A DNA stretch of 64,000 nucleotides from Candidatus Edwardsiibacteriota bacterium (GTDB taxonomy: Bacteria > Edwardsbacteria > AC1 > EtOH8): assembly GCA_020053305.1 (NCBI GenBank), contig JAGVNJ010000030.1, forward strand, positions 23,940 to 87,939, in the 5' to 3' direction. Position 1 is the stretch's first letter; each line of letters starts with the position of its first letter. The position numbers and the translations under genes were made by a program. Positions 26,601-35,079 of the stretch are shown here, piece after piece. The notes under the pieces were generated by a model. The model searched no databases. It was not told where the DNA came from and saw only the letters and a program-made list of their open reading frames with translations.

Positions 26601-28058
26601 TTATGTTAATTTATAAAACAATTCCAGGTACTTTCGGGCCGAGGCCTCCCAGGAATAGTCGCAGGACATGGCACTTGACATCAACTGTTGCCATGAAGGT
26701 TGGGTCTTAAAAAGCTCCAGGGCTCTGGAGATTGCCCCGGAAAAGGCCGCCGGGGAATATTCGTTAAAAGTGAAGCCATTGGCTTTTTGATGTCCCGGGT
26801 GATAATCGACTACGGTATCGGCCAGGCCGCCGGTACTCCGGACAATGGGTATGGCCCCATATCTTAGGGCTATCAATTGCCCCAGGCCGCAGGGCTCATA
26901 ACGGGAGGGCATCAGGAACATATCCAAGCCGGCATAGGTCAGGTGGGCCATTTCGTTGTCAAAGGCCAGCTTCAGGCCGAGCCGTTCCGGATACTGTTGC
27001 TGCCGGCTGATAAGCAGTTCGTGGTATCCGATGTCTCCGGTGCCCAGAACAGCCATATCCAGGTTGCTCTCGAATAGACGGGGCAGGGCTTCGGCCATTA
27101 TATCCAAACCCTTTTGAGCGGACAGCCGTGAGACCATCCCCAACAGGGGTTTTTCGACCCGATATTCCAGGCCGAATCTCTTACAAAGAAATCTTTTGGC
27201 AATTTGTTTATTGGCAAAATCCGCTGCATCGTATCTGGCCGGTAGAAACCCGTCGGTTTCTGGATCCCACTCGGAATAATCTATGCCGTTGATGATCCCG
27301 GTAAGTTTGTGCTGCAGGATATTCAATAGTCCGTGCAGGCCGCATCCGAACTCCGGGGTCAATATCTCCCGGGAATAATTAGGACTGACCGTGGTGATGT
27401 GATCGGAGAATGACAAGCCGCCCTTTAAAAAGTTCATCTTGCCATAGAATTCAAGGCCGTCAATGTGGAAGATGGACCAGGGCAGGCCGGCCGTAAGCAT
27501 GGTCTCGGGCGGGAATAACCCCTGAAAGGCCAGATTATGGATGGTGAAGACAGTTCTGGTATCCTTGAAAACGGGGTTATTGTCATAAATGTTCTTGAGA
27601 TACACCGGGACCAGGCCACTCTGCCAATCATGACAATGGATGATATCGGGGTTCAGCCCCAGCCGGATGATCAACTCCAGCGAGGCCCGGGCAAACAGGA
27701 TGAACCTCTGGGCGTTATCCTGATAATCGCCCCTGGATGTGCCGTATAATTCCAGGCGGCTGTTGAAATAGGGATGGTCGATGAAATAGGTGGTGATGCC
27801 GGTAACGGCCCGGGAACTGATGACGGTTATTTTTTCGGCGCTATGGCCTATCGGGACATCGAATTCGATGCCGGTTGGTTCGACCTGCATCCTGGTTTTA
27901 TCGATAGCCTGATAAGACGGCAGGATGGCAATGGACCGATGCCCCGCCTGATGGTACATCCGGGCCAGAGAGCCGGCCACGTCGGCCAGACCCCCGGTTT
28001 TGGCAAAGGGAACCATCTCGGAGGAGATGGTTATAATGTTCAACGTCCGCCCGGTCAA
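26601..28058 (-). CDS. glgA: Glycogen synthase GlgA (GT5)
   Basis: This 485 aa ADP-glucose-dependent glucosyltransferase extends alpha-1,4-glucan chains. The N-terminal KTGGLADVAGSL motif binds the nucleotide sugar. HDWQSGLVPVYL is in the N-domain, and the C-terminal GT-B domain has GMVSRLSAQKGLD and MPSRYEPCGLGQLIALRYG. The start appears to be TTG at 28058, overlapping the galT stop (TTGA), so translation is coupled. It pairs with galT, which suggests a sugar-nucleotide to storage-glucan route. Confidence 0.92.
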   Translation of the reverse strand: MTGRTLNIITISSEMVPFAKTGGLADVAGSLARMYHQAGHRSIAILPSYQAIDKTRMQVEPTGIEFDVPIGHSAEKITVISSRAVTGITTYFIDHPYFNSRLELYGTSRGDYQDNAQRFILFARASLELIIRLGLNPDIIHCHDWQSGLVPVYLKNIYDNNPVFKDTRTVFTIHNLAFQGLFPPETMLTAGLPWSIFHIDGLEFYGKMNFLKGGLSFSDHITTVSPNYSREILTPEFGCGLHGLLNILQHKLTGIINGIDYSEWDPETDGFLPARYDAADFANKQIAKRFLCKRFGLEYRVEKPLLGMVSRLSAQKGLDIMAEALPRLFESNLDMAVLGTGDIGYHELLISRQQQYPERLGLKLAFDNEMAHLTYAGLDMFLMPSRYEPCGLGQLIALRYGAIPIVRSTGGLADTVVDYHPGHQKANGFTFNEYSPAAFSGAISRALELFKTQPSWQQLMSSAMSCDYSWEASARKYLELFYKLT

Positions 28059-29056
28059 TTTACATCGACCTCCCTTAAGAAAGCAGCCGCCTCCTCGGGC
28101 GGGGTGGGGTTTATGTAGAATCCGGTGCCTCTTTCAAAGCCCGCCACCCTGGTTAAGCGGGGCATGATCTCTATATGCCAGTGATAGTGGTCAATTTTGG
28201 GCCGGTCGCAGGGGGCGGTGTGGAGGACCAGATTGTAGGGCGGGGTGTTGACCGAACGATTCATGCGCAATAGCGTTCCTTTAAGGATTTCGGCCAGTAT
28301 TTTCAAGTCAGGAATGGTAGTGTTTTCAAAGCTGGATAGATGATTTTTGGGCAATATCCATGTCTCGAAAGGAAACCGGGCGGCATAGGGAACGATACTG
28401 ACAAAACGGTCGTTCTCAATGACCAGCCTCCGGGCGTCCTCAATCTCTTGCTTGATGATATCACAGAATACGCAACGCTCTTTATATTTGTAATATTCCA
28501 GAGAGCCCTCCATCTCCTCCTTGATGGTCTTGGGGACGATGGGCGTGGCGATCAACTGGGAGTGGCTGTGTTCCATGGTAGCCCCGGCCCGGAACCCCTG
28601 GTTTTTGAAGATCATCAGGTATTTGAGCCGGATGTCGCGCTTCAAATCCTGCATCCGGGACACAAAGGCCTGCAGCAGATCCGCTATCTGACCGGTTTCC
28701 ATATCGGCCAGATGAAGGTCATGCACCGGGGTTTCGATGAAAATCTCATGGGCCCCGATGCCGGTCATTTTGTCGTAAAGACCTTCGCCGGATTTATCCA
28801 ACTGACCTTCAACCCGGAGGGCGGGAAACTTGTTGGGTACCACCCGCAATTGCCAGCCCGGGCCGTTGGGAGGGGAACCGGGCGGCCGGGCGGCCATGAT
28901 CTCCGGGGGAGTAAGCGCTTCGTTCCCATAGCAAAAAGGACACCCCCCTTTTTTGGTTGGCTCCGGTACTACTTCGTAATCAACCGGACGTTTGCCTCTT
29001 TCGGTGGAGATGATGACCCAACGGCCGATGATGGGATCTTTTCTTAATTCAGGCAT
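28055..29056 (-). CDS. galT: Galactose-1-phosphate uridylyltransferase
   Basis: This 333 aa HIT-superfamily enzyme exchanges UMP between UDP-glucose and galactose-1-phosphate. The active site GATMEHSHSQLIATP holds the nucleophilic His (HxHxQ). Zinc-binding Cys pairs are in GGCPFCYGNE and RCVFCDI, and the second conserved His segment is HYHWHIEIMPR. First gene behind a consensus promoter on the minus strand. In some bacteria and archaea this family also acts with ADP- or other sugar nucleotides, which would fit the glgA neighbour. Confidence 0.9.
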   Translation of the reverse strand: MPELRKDPIIGRWVIISTERGKRPVDYEVVPEPTKKGGCPFCYGNEALTPPEIMAARPPGSPPNGPGWQLRVVPNKFPALRVEGQLDKSGEGLYDKMTGIGAHEIFIETPVHDLHLADMETGQIADLLQAFVSRMQDLKRDIRLKYLMIFKNQGFRAGATMEHSHSQLIATPIVPKTIKEEMEGSLEYYKYKERCVFCDIIKQEIEDARRLVIENDRFVSIVPYAARFPFETWILPKNHLSSFENTTIPDLKILAEILKGTLLRMNRSVNTPPYNLVLHTAPCDRPKIDHYHWHIEIMPRLTRVAGFERGTGFYINPTPPEEAAAFLREVDVN

Positions 29057-29089
29057 AATTATATACTAATTTCTGAAATGCTTATGTTC

Positions 29090-29119
29090 ATTATAGCCTA
29101 ATCCTTTTACCAAAGTCAA
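29090..29119 (-). promoter_or_regulatory. Sigma-70 promoter of galT-glgA-mglA
   Basis: Read on the minus strand: TTGACT (29119-29114), 18 bp spacer, TATAAT (29095-29090), 33 bp before the galT ATG. Confidence 0.78.
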
Positions 29120-29120
29120 T

Positions 29121-29156
29121 AAATAAGAGGCTGGATGGATTGCCAGCCTCTTATTT
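29121..29156 (-). terminator. Terminator of the TPR-parvulin gene
   Basis: Perfect 14-bp stem AAATAAGAGGCTGG (29121-29134) / CCAGCCTCTTATTT (29143-29156), followed on the minus strand by ATTGACT, so it abuts the galT promoter. Confidence 0.82.
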
Positions 29157-29180
29157 ATATTGTTGGGAAGTGTCTTTTAC

Positions 29181-30677
29181 TTATTTTCTGGGTTTAGCCT
29201 TCTTTTGGAGTTTTCCCTTGGGCTCCTGTTTTTCAACCGGAGTGTCTTCCATCTTGGCCGGCTCCGGAACTTCGATAAAATATTCTATCTTGGCCTCTTC
29301 CTTCAATCTCTTCAACAGTCCGTCATAAAGGGCCTGCTGGCGCTCCTTCTGGAGCTGCCCGCTTATCTGGCCCTGGACCTGCTGAAAATCCCTGACCCCG
29401 GCCTTGATCTTGTCATCGATGCGATAAATGGCGTATTTGGCAAAATATTTGACCGGTTTGATAGTGAATTTGCCGGCTTTCAGGCCGGAGGCGGCTTTGA
29501 AAACCTCCGGGGCCACCTGGTCCCTGTTCACCAGGCCCAGATCGCCGCCCTTATCCTTGCTGGCATCCAGAGATATCTTCCCGGCGATGGCGCTGAATGA
29601 TTCGGGCGCCGCTTTGATCTCCTCGATTATCTTCTTGGCCTCATCCTCTGACCCGATTACGATCCAGCTTAGGTGCAGCTTCTGGCCTTCCTTTTTTTCC
29701 AGCTTGACAACGGCATAGCGGGGCTCGGTCGGGATTATCTTGGAATATTGGCCCTTGGCGGTCTTGAACAGGGCCGGTTCCGGCGCAGGCTTCTGATCCT
29801 TATTGATCAGCCCCAGGCTGCCGTTGCTCCGGGCGTTGGGGGCAGTGGAGTATTTGGCTACCAATGTATCAAAGGGCTGGCCTTTTTTGGATTTCAATTC
29901 CTGGTATATCTTCTGGGCCTGGGCATAGTTGTCAACCAATATCTGGCTGGCCCTCACCTGCTCCGGGGTCTGGTACTCCTTGATGTTTTTTTTGTAGTAA
30001 TTCTTTACTTCCTTGTCGGAGGGCTGGGCCTTTTGGATGACCTCCTGGTCGTATAACCCCCTGATCAGCAGGTTCTGCTCGGTATCCTTGATCCGCTGAA
30101 AGGTCTCCGGGTTGTTGATGATCCCCTGCTTCTGGGCCTCGGCGTGAAGCAGCTGGCGCTCGATGAGCTGGTCCAGAAACCTCTTCCGTCCGGCGTCGCC
30201 CTCGAACTGGGTCCGGTAGTGGGAGGGGACCTTCTCCAGTTCGGCATCCAGCTCCAGCTTGGTCATGGGCTGTCCGTTGATGATGGCGGCATATTCCTTG
30301 AAATTCTTGTTGAAGCAACGGCCCACCCCTTCCAGGGAAAGGCTGTCTATGCCGGGGATGTCGGATTTGGCGTTTTTATAATCGGTGACCACCTTCTGGT
30401 AGTTCTCGGCGGAGGTCTGGAAATTGTTGGACCGCTCATAGGCCAGGGCCAGATAATAGGTATAATCCTTGGCCATTTTCGACTTGGGGTAGCTCTCCAG
30501 AAGCTTATGATATGCGGAGACGGCCTGGGGATAGTCCTGGTATTTCAGGCTCAGCTGGGCCATCTGCGCTAATAACATCTCGGGGTCTTCTTTGGGGGCT
30601 TTGTCCTTGGCGGCCAGGGCGCCTGCCGCGGTTAAGGCCAGGACCAAAATAAGCGCAAAGGTTCTCTTAAAGGCCAT
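29181..30677 (-). CDS. TPR-containing peptidyl-prolyl isomerase (SurA/PpiC-like)
   Basis: This 498 aa exported chaperone has a signal peptide (MAFKRTFALILVLALTAAGA). A TPR-like helical segment follows (residues about 30-120), then a SurA-type N-domain (AIINGQPMTKLELDAEL) and two parvulin-like domains. The first (VRASQILVDN, then SNGSLGLI) has Gln where the active His usually sits. The second has the canonical GGDLGLVNRDQV but lacks a clear HILV. So isomerase activity is uncertain and chaperone function is likelier. The long frame from 30854 is not the start: AAGGAG lies 7 bp before ATG 30677. The C-terminal tail is Lys-rich. Likely escorts outer-membrane proteins. Confidence 0.82.
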   Translation of the reverse strand: MAFKRTFALILVLALTAAGALAAKDKAPKEDPEMLLAQMAQLSLKYQDYPQAVSAYHKLLESYPKSKMAKDYTYYLALAYERSNNFQTSAENYQKVVTDYKNAKSDIPGIDSLSLEGVGRCFNKNFKEYAAIINGQPMTKLELDAELEKVPSHYRTQFEGDAGRKRFLDQLIERQLLHAEAQKQGIINNPETFQRIKDTEQNLLIRGLYDQEVIQKAQPSDKEVKNYYKKNIKEYQTPEQVRASQILVDNYAQAQKIYQELKSKKGQPFDTLVAKYSTAPNARSNGSLGLINKDQKPAPEPALFKTAKGQYSKIIPTEPRYAVVKLEKKEGQKLHLSWIVIGSEDEAKKIIEEIKAAPESFSAIAGKISLDASKDKGGDLGLVNRDQVAPEVFKAASGLKAGKFTIKPVKYFAKYAIYRIDDKIKAGVRDFQQVQGQISGQLQKERQQALYDGLLKRLKEEAKIEYFIEVPEPAKMEDTPVEKQEPKGKLQKKAKPRK

Positions 30678-30733
30678 AGTGGGCTCCTTCGTTAGGTTTA
30701 GGTTTAGTTGGTTAATATTTATTGTTAAAAAAT

Positions 30734-31333
30734 CTAATGGAAGAATAGGTGCATCACTGCCCCCGAGGCCAGGGGTATCCGGATATTGTCGTCCAAAGGA
30801 ATGGGCAGAATTTCCACCACCGCCGCGGCCCCGGCCCCGGCAGCCATCTCCCAAAAGGTAAGGTCGGTCCCCGGCAGGTGCATTATTATCAGGCCGATGA
30901 TCAGGCAGCCCGCCAGCCCGGCCCCGGCCCCCTCGAATGATTTCTCAAAAAATTTGGTCCGGCCGACGCTCCGGCCCACCAGGGCCGCCAGGGAATCCCC
31001 GACTATCAGGTAGGAGATGGCCAGTATTGCGATGGAATCCCTGAAAAGCGTGAAGCAGGCCAGGGAGGAGAGCATCAGGTAGGTGGCCCCGGTCAGGGCC
31101 GAGATCTCGTGTTTTCTTAACAGGGGGCCGAATATGTCCAGGAATATTATTTTAATGAACAGGTGCTTGAGGCGGATGATATCCACCACCAGGATGGCCA
31201 CGGCGATAGCGGCGATTATCCATTTGGCCAGAACGGTCAGGTGGAGCAGCATGAAGACATAGTATAGACCCGGAAGGGCCAGGCCGGCCAGTATATGGAA
31301 AGCCTTGCGCCGTATTTCACGTTGAATGATCAT
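30734..31333 (-). CDS. Diacylglycerol/polyprenol kinase family protein
   Basis: This 199 aa membrane protein has about six hydrophobic segments and resembles the dolichol kinase/CTP-dependent DAG kinase family. Typical motifs are RKAFHILAGLALP at the N-terminus, VGDSLAALVGRSVGRTKF in the middle (conserved Asp and Gly) and EILPIPLDDNIRIPL near the end. It would phosphorylate a lipid alcohol at the inner membrane. Its start is 23 bp downstream of the PorV-like gene stop, so they are probably co-transcribed. Confidence 0.82.
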   Translation of the reverse strand: MIIQREIRRKAFHILAGLALPGLYYVFMLLHLTVLAKWIIAAIAVAILVVDIIRLKHLFIKIIFLDIFGPLLRKHEISALTGATYLMLSSLACFTLFRDSIAILAISYLIVGDSLAALVGRSVGRTKFFEKSFEGAGAGLAGCLIIGLIIMHLPGTDLTFWEMAAGAGAAAVVEILPIPLDDNIRIPLASGAVMHLFFH

Positions 31334-31356
31334 CAGGCGGCGTCAAATCAAAATTG

Positions 31357-32328
31357 TCAAAATGTGAATGCACCGGAGAGCCGGGTGGAGCTTTCCAGAT
31401 ATTTATGGGCCATATAGGCGTAATCGAAATTGAAGCGCCCCAGTTTCAGCCCGGCTCCGGCGGTGAACCGGCCCTGATCCCCGCCCAATCTTAAAGCGAT
31501 CCTTTTTTTCAGCCAGTATTCCAGACCCAAATGAAGGTCCAGGCTCATGCTGCCCAGGTGGTAATTGGCGGCGGATTGCCGTCCCTCAAACCTGAAATCG
31601 CCGCCCAGAGCCAGGGCCATGGGCCTTTCTCCGGCGATGGAGGGGTGGTAGGAAGCTCCCAGCCTTACGGTGGGAGTAATCACCTCCTTGGTGCCGTTAT
31701 CCCAAGCCAGATAGGTGGTGGTCAGATCCTGCAGATTAATACCAAACTTTATCTTTTCCCTCCAGGCGGTCATCAACCCGGCATCCAAGCCCAATCCCCA
31801 GGCCGAGCTGGGCCCCACTGATTTATTGACGAATTTCAGATTCAGCCCCCAGCGGGTGTCCGGGTTATATTTACGGCTATAATTCAGCAATAAGGCCGAT
31901 TCCACATCATCATTGTAGATGATCTTGGAATAATCCAGCCGCTCTCCGGCATCCATTATGCCGTTGTTGTTCAGGTCTATCAAGGCCTCGCTGGTGTAGG
32001 GAATGTCCTTGACAGACAACCGGATATATACCAGCCCCAGAGCGTATTGCCCCATCGGCCGGGAATATCCCAGGGCATCGTGGGCCACCAGCGAACTGAA
32101 ATTATTGGAATGTGCGAAGATTATCTGATGGCCGGCCGAAAAAGTCCCGGCCGGGTTCCAGTAGCCGGCAAAGGCATCACTGGCGATGGATACATAAGCT
32201 CCGCCCATGCCCATGGCGGCCGATCCCAGGCCGATATTCAGAAATTCACCGGCATATTTTGAGGCAATTGCCGGGAAGGGCAGGGATAAGAAGCAAATAA
32301 TGATGAATTTTATTATTTTCCGTATCAT
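31357..32328 (-). CDS. PorV/PorQ-family outer-membrane protein (second copy)
   Basis: This 323 aa barrel protein has a signal peptide (MIRKIIKFIIICFLSLPFPA) and the family motif GLGSAAMGMGGAYVSIASDA, then YWNPAGTFS. It is related to the protein at 11734 but clearly diverged. Between barrel strands it has DLNNNGIMDAGERLDY, which looks like a dockerin/EF-hand-type calcium loop. I use ATG 32328; a TTG at 32340 gives four extra residues. Likely outer-membrane secretion or transport component. Confidence 0.72.
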   Translation of the reverse strand: MIRKIIKFIIICFLSLPFPAIASKYAGEFLNIGLGSAAMGMGGAYVSIASDAFAGYWNPAGTFSAGHQIIFAHSNNFSSLVAHDALGYSRPMGQYALGLVYIRLSVKDIPYTSEALIDLNNNGIMDAGERLDYSKIIYNDDVESALLLNYSRKYNPDTRWGLNLKFVNKSVGPSSAWGLGLDAGLMTAWREKIKFGINLQDLTTTYLAWDNGTKEVITPTVRLGASYHPSIAGERPMALALGGDFRFEGRQSAANYHLGSMSLDLHLGLEYWLKKRIALRLGGDQGRFTAGAGLKLGRFNFDYAYMAHKYLESSTRLSGAFTF

Positions 32329-32396
32329 GACTTTAGACAATGGATATCTTATAAAAGTTTAACAAGTTTTAACATTTAATGATAATTCATAAAAGC

Positions 32397-34688
32397 CTAT
32401 TTGTCAAGATATAACGACAGCTTTGTCCCAGCCGCTCCGTTCTTTTTAGGGGCATAAGCTATGCCCATGATAAACCTAAGCAGTTCCGGATCTTCGGTCA
32501 GATCACCCTTTAATAATACGGTTTTCATGGCTGTTAAGCCGGCCAGACTATCCCGGTTGACAGACAGGGCTGTGGGGAAATCAGGGAATGCCAGGAGAAA
32601 TTTTTTCAAAGCCGTTCTTTCGGAGGCGGACATGCTGTCTCCGGCGATTATCAATAATTTGGAATACTTGTAGCCCAGCGAAGGAGAAAGACTGTCTACG
32701 GCTGTTTTATTGACCACCAGGCCCTTCTCCCGGGCCAGTTTCCCGGCTGATACCGATCTTGCCGAGTTGTTCCTGCCGGGCTGCACCGCGATCAGCAGGT
32801 CGCCGCCGGCCCTGAACGGCTGAAGGACCCGGAAGGGGTTCTCGGCGTAGGGGCGGGGGTAATAATTGAACACCACCACCTGGTCCCGGTGATCAGCACT
32901 TCCCCAGGTAAGGCGATAGGCCACCATTCCGCGGGTTGGTGCTTTACCCAGGATAATAGTAGTATCAGTTATGTCATCGGAAAGCTTAATGGCTTTGACC
33001 CTGCCTGGTGTGGCAGTGGTCAAGGGCTCGATAAAGATACTATCCACAGGTCGGTTAATCTTGATATAAAGCCCGGCTTTTCCGGCTGCAAAGACCATTC
33101 TGGAATCTATGGGCAATGTGCCCAGCTCCTGCCTGACCTTCGAGAAGGCCGCGGCTCCCACGATCAGCCACTCCTGGCTGGAGTGCGGGCCCTTGCGGCC
33201 CCTAATCCCTCTGAACAAATCGTGCCAGAAAAGTCCCTTTACCCGCCCGCCGTCGGTGGTGCCCTTGATGGCGTCGGTCAAACGCCAGTAGAATTCTTCG
33301 GGGGCGGCAGGGACGGTGCTTTTCTGCAACAATACCCAGTCTATTTGTTGGCCGGCCATCATCTGAACCTCATCACCTTTGAGATATTTGGACCAGACAT
33401 TGGTCATCTCAAAACATTGCTGGGCGTTGGATTCGTAGATCATCATGGCATCCAGGTCCAGACCGGCATCGTTCATCATCGGCGGGTCCTGGCCGTGCTC
33501 GTGGCCCTTGTCCCAGCCCAGGGTAAAGCCCCATACCGGCTTGGTTACCCCGGCCTCGGCTATCAGTTTTTCCACCGCGGTGGCCGAGCGATGGGCCTGC
33601 CACCACTGCCAGCGGGCCCGGATGGGCCTGTCGGACATCGGTTTCACCTGCCGGGCTACCCACAGTATCCGGTCCTTTTTGCTCCACTTGTTCCAACCGG
33701 CCGGTTTCTCGATATTCATCTGCTCCACGAAGGCGTCCACCGTCTCGTACCCTCCGGCGCCCGGCCGGATATAATCCAGCCCGATGAAGTCCACGTTGGG
33801 GTCCTCTTGCAGCAGCTTCAATATCATTACAATATCGGCCCGGCGTTTGGCATCATCCAGATTAACGTGATGGTTGGGATAAACCCGGCCGTTCTTGGCC
33901 TCCAGCGAGTAATCGTATTTCAATTTCCTCAAGGGCTTGCCCCATAAAAGATAGCTGCCTACATATCCGCCGAATTGCAAACCCTGTTTGTGGCACTCCT
34001 CGGCCAGCTTGGGGAACACCTTGAAATTCTCCTTGATCCAGGGGTTTTTGTCATTGATCCCGGGATAATCCTCAATAGTCCAGCCCACCGAATACCAGAC
34101 AGCATCGGCCCCCAAATATTTGGCCCAATCGGCAAAATTGGTCCAGTGCCGCTGGTTTTTAACCGGAGAGGGAAGCTTGGCGTTGAGCATATTCCCGGCG
34201 CTCTCTATGGTCATGGCGCAGAATCCGTCGGGTATGGTCTGGGGAGTGCGGGATTTGATCACGAAAGCAGTAGAGTCTGAAAGTAGTAAAGTAGTAACGT
34301 AGGATGATAGCAAAGTAATAGAGTCCACCTTGGCTTGTTTGGAGGTAACCGAGAGCACGGCCTGGTAGCTGCCCAGCGGCGGGTTCCAGGGCATGGCCCA
34401 AGTGCCGCGCCAGATACTGTCCTTTTTGTCGTAGCGTAAAGCAATTTCTGCGCAATTGCCAACCCCGGATATCAGGCTGTCGCCGTGACGGAAGGATACT
34501 TGCAAAGAGGCGGAGTCGGGGTTTACCTTAAGCCGGGAATCCGGCTTAAGGCTCAGATTGACGATCTGATAGCGGTAGTATTCCCCTTGGTCTGTTTTAA
34601 GATAAGATGCTTTATTCCCGGCATTGTCAAGGCCTGCAGTCAGTATAACAATGGCGGACAGGCAGGAGAAAAGGGTGATCTTGTGCAT
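32397..34688 (-). CDS. Secreted putative glycoside-hydrolase-like protein
   Basis: This 763 aa protein has a signal peptide (MHKITLFSCLSAIVILTAGL), an N-terminal beta domain (to about residue 165), and a TIM-barrel-like middle. It resembles putative glycosidases of the GHL type: WAKYLGADAVWYSVGW, FGGYVGSYLLWGKPL, VDFIGLDYIRPGAGGYE and AMMIYESNAQQCF. A C-terminal beta/flavodoxin-like region follows (LLIAVQPGRNNS, KLLIIAGDSMS). No defined GH family can be assigned and the catalytic acids are not certain. Residues about 120-142 are encoded by a TAGTAA-rich low-complexity stretch (34264-34327), which looks like an in-frame repeat insertion. Confidence 0.6.
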   Translation of the reverse strand: MHKITLFSCLSAIVILTAGLDNAGNKASYLKTDQGEYYRYQIVNLSLKPDSRLKVNPDSASLQVSFRHGDSLISGVGNCAEIALRYDKKDSIWRGTWAMPWNPPLGSYQAVLSVTSKQAKVDSITLLSSYVTTLLLSDSTAFVIKSRTPQTIPDGFCAMTIESAGNMLNAKLPSPVKNQRHWTNFADWAKYLGADAVWYSVGWTIEDYPGINDKNPWIKENFKVFPKLAEECHKQGLQFGGYVGSYLLWGKPLRKLKYDYSLEAKNGRVYPNHHVNLDDAKRRADIVMILKLLQEDPNVDFIGLDYIRPGAGGYETVDAFVEQMNIEKPAGWNKWSKKDRILWVARQVKPMSDRPIRARWQWWQAHRSATAVEKLIAEAGVTKPVWGFTLGWDKGHEHGQDPPMMNDAGLDLDAMMIYESNAQQCFEMTNVWSKYLKGDEVQMMAGQQIDWVLLQKSTVPAAPEEFYWRLTDAIKGTTDGGRVKGLFWHDLFRGIRGRKGPHSSQEWLIVGAAAFSKVRQELGTLPIDSRMVFAAGKAGLYIKINRPVDSIFIEPLTTATPGRVKAIKLSDDITDTTIILGKAPTRGMVAYRLTWGSADHRDQVVVFNYYPRPYAENPFRVLQPFRAGGDLLIAVQPGRNNSARSVSAGKLAREKGLVVNKTAVDSLSPSLGYKYSKLLIIAGDSMSASERTALKKFLLAFPDFPTALSVNRDSLAGLTAMKTVLLKGDLTEDPELLRFIMGIAYAPKKNGAAGTKLSLYLDK

Positions 34689-34707
34689 GTTGTTCGGCTT
34701 GATGTCC

Positions 34708-34965
34708 TTATTTCTGTTTTTGATATTTGATCTTGAGCGCCAGCAGTATCAGGTTCAACGATATGGTGGCCAGGTTGGCGATGATGATGGGCATCTGCCG
34801 GATCATGAACCCGTAGACGGTCCACAGGGAAAGGCCGATTATCATCAATATCAAAAACCAGATATTGAAATCATCCATGTGCTTGGTTTTCAGACTTTTT
34901 ATTACCTGAGGCAGAAAGCTGAGGGTGGTCAGAAAACCTGCCAGTAGCCCAATAATTTTAATCAC
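34708..34965 (-). CDS. SemiSWEET / PQ-loop sugar transporter
   Basis: This 85 aa protein has three membrane helices and the PQ-loop signature TTLSFLPQVIKSLKTK in helix 1, then SLWTVYGFMIRQMPIIIAN (Trp/Tyr-Gly-x-x pattern) in helices 2-3. Bacterial SemiSWEETs dimerise to move small sugars. The longer frame from 35028 adds an unlikely leader. GTG 34965 has GGAG 7 bp upstream and gives the usual family size. Downstream of the SPFH gene on the same strand and just ahead of the secreted glycosidase-like gene. Confidence 0.82.
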   Translation of the reverse strand: MIKIIGLLAGFLTTLSFLPQVIKSLKTKHMDDFNIWFLILMIIGLSLWTVYGFMIRQMPIIIANLATISLNLILLALKIKYQKQK

Positions 34966-35079
34966 AGATGTTCTCCGTTGAAGTTCATTATGCAGTATTG
35001 GAAACGGCGAAAAAATGCAGCCTGTCATACATTCAATCTGTTGGGCAAGTGCGTGTTCTCAGTATGACGATCGATGGAC

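Noticed and set aside
32889-33947. 352-codon plus-strand frame opposite the glycosidase-like gene
   Set aside because: Composition is Gly/His/Pro-rich with no motif. The minus-strand gene has a signal peptide and recognisable barrel segments.
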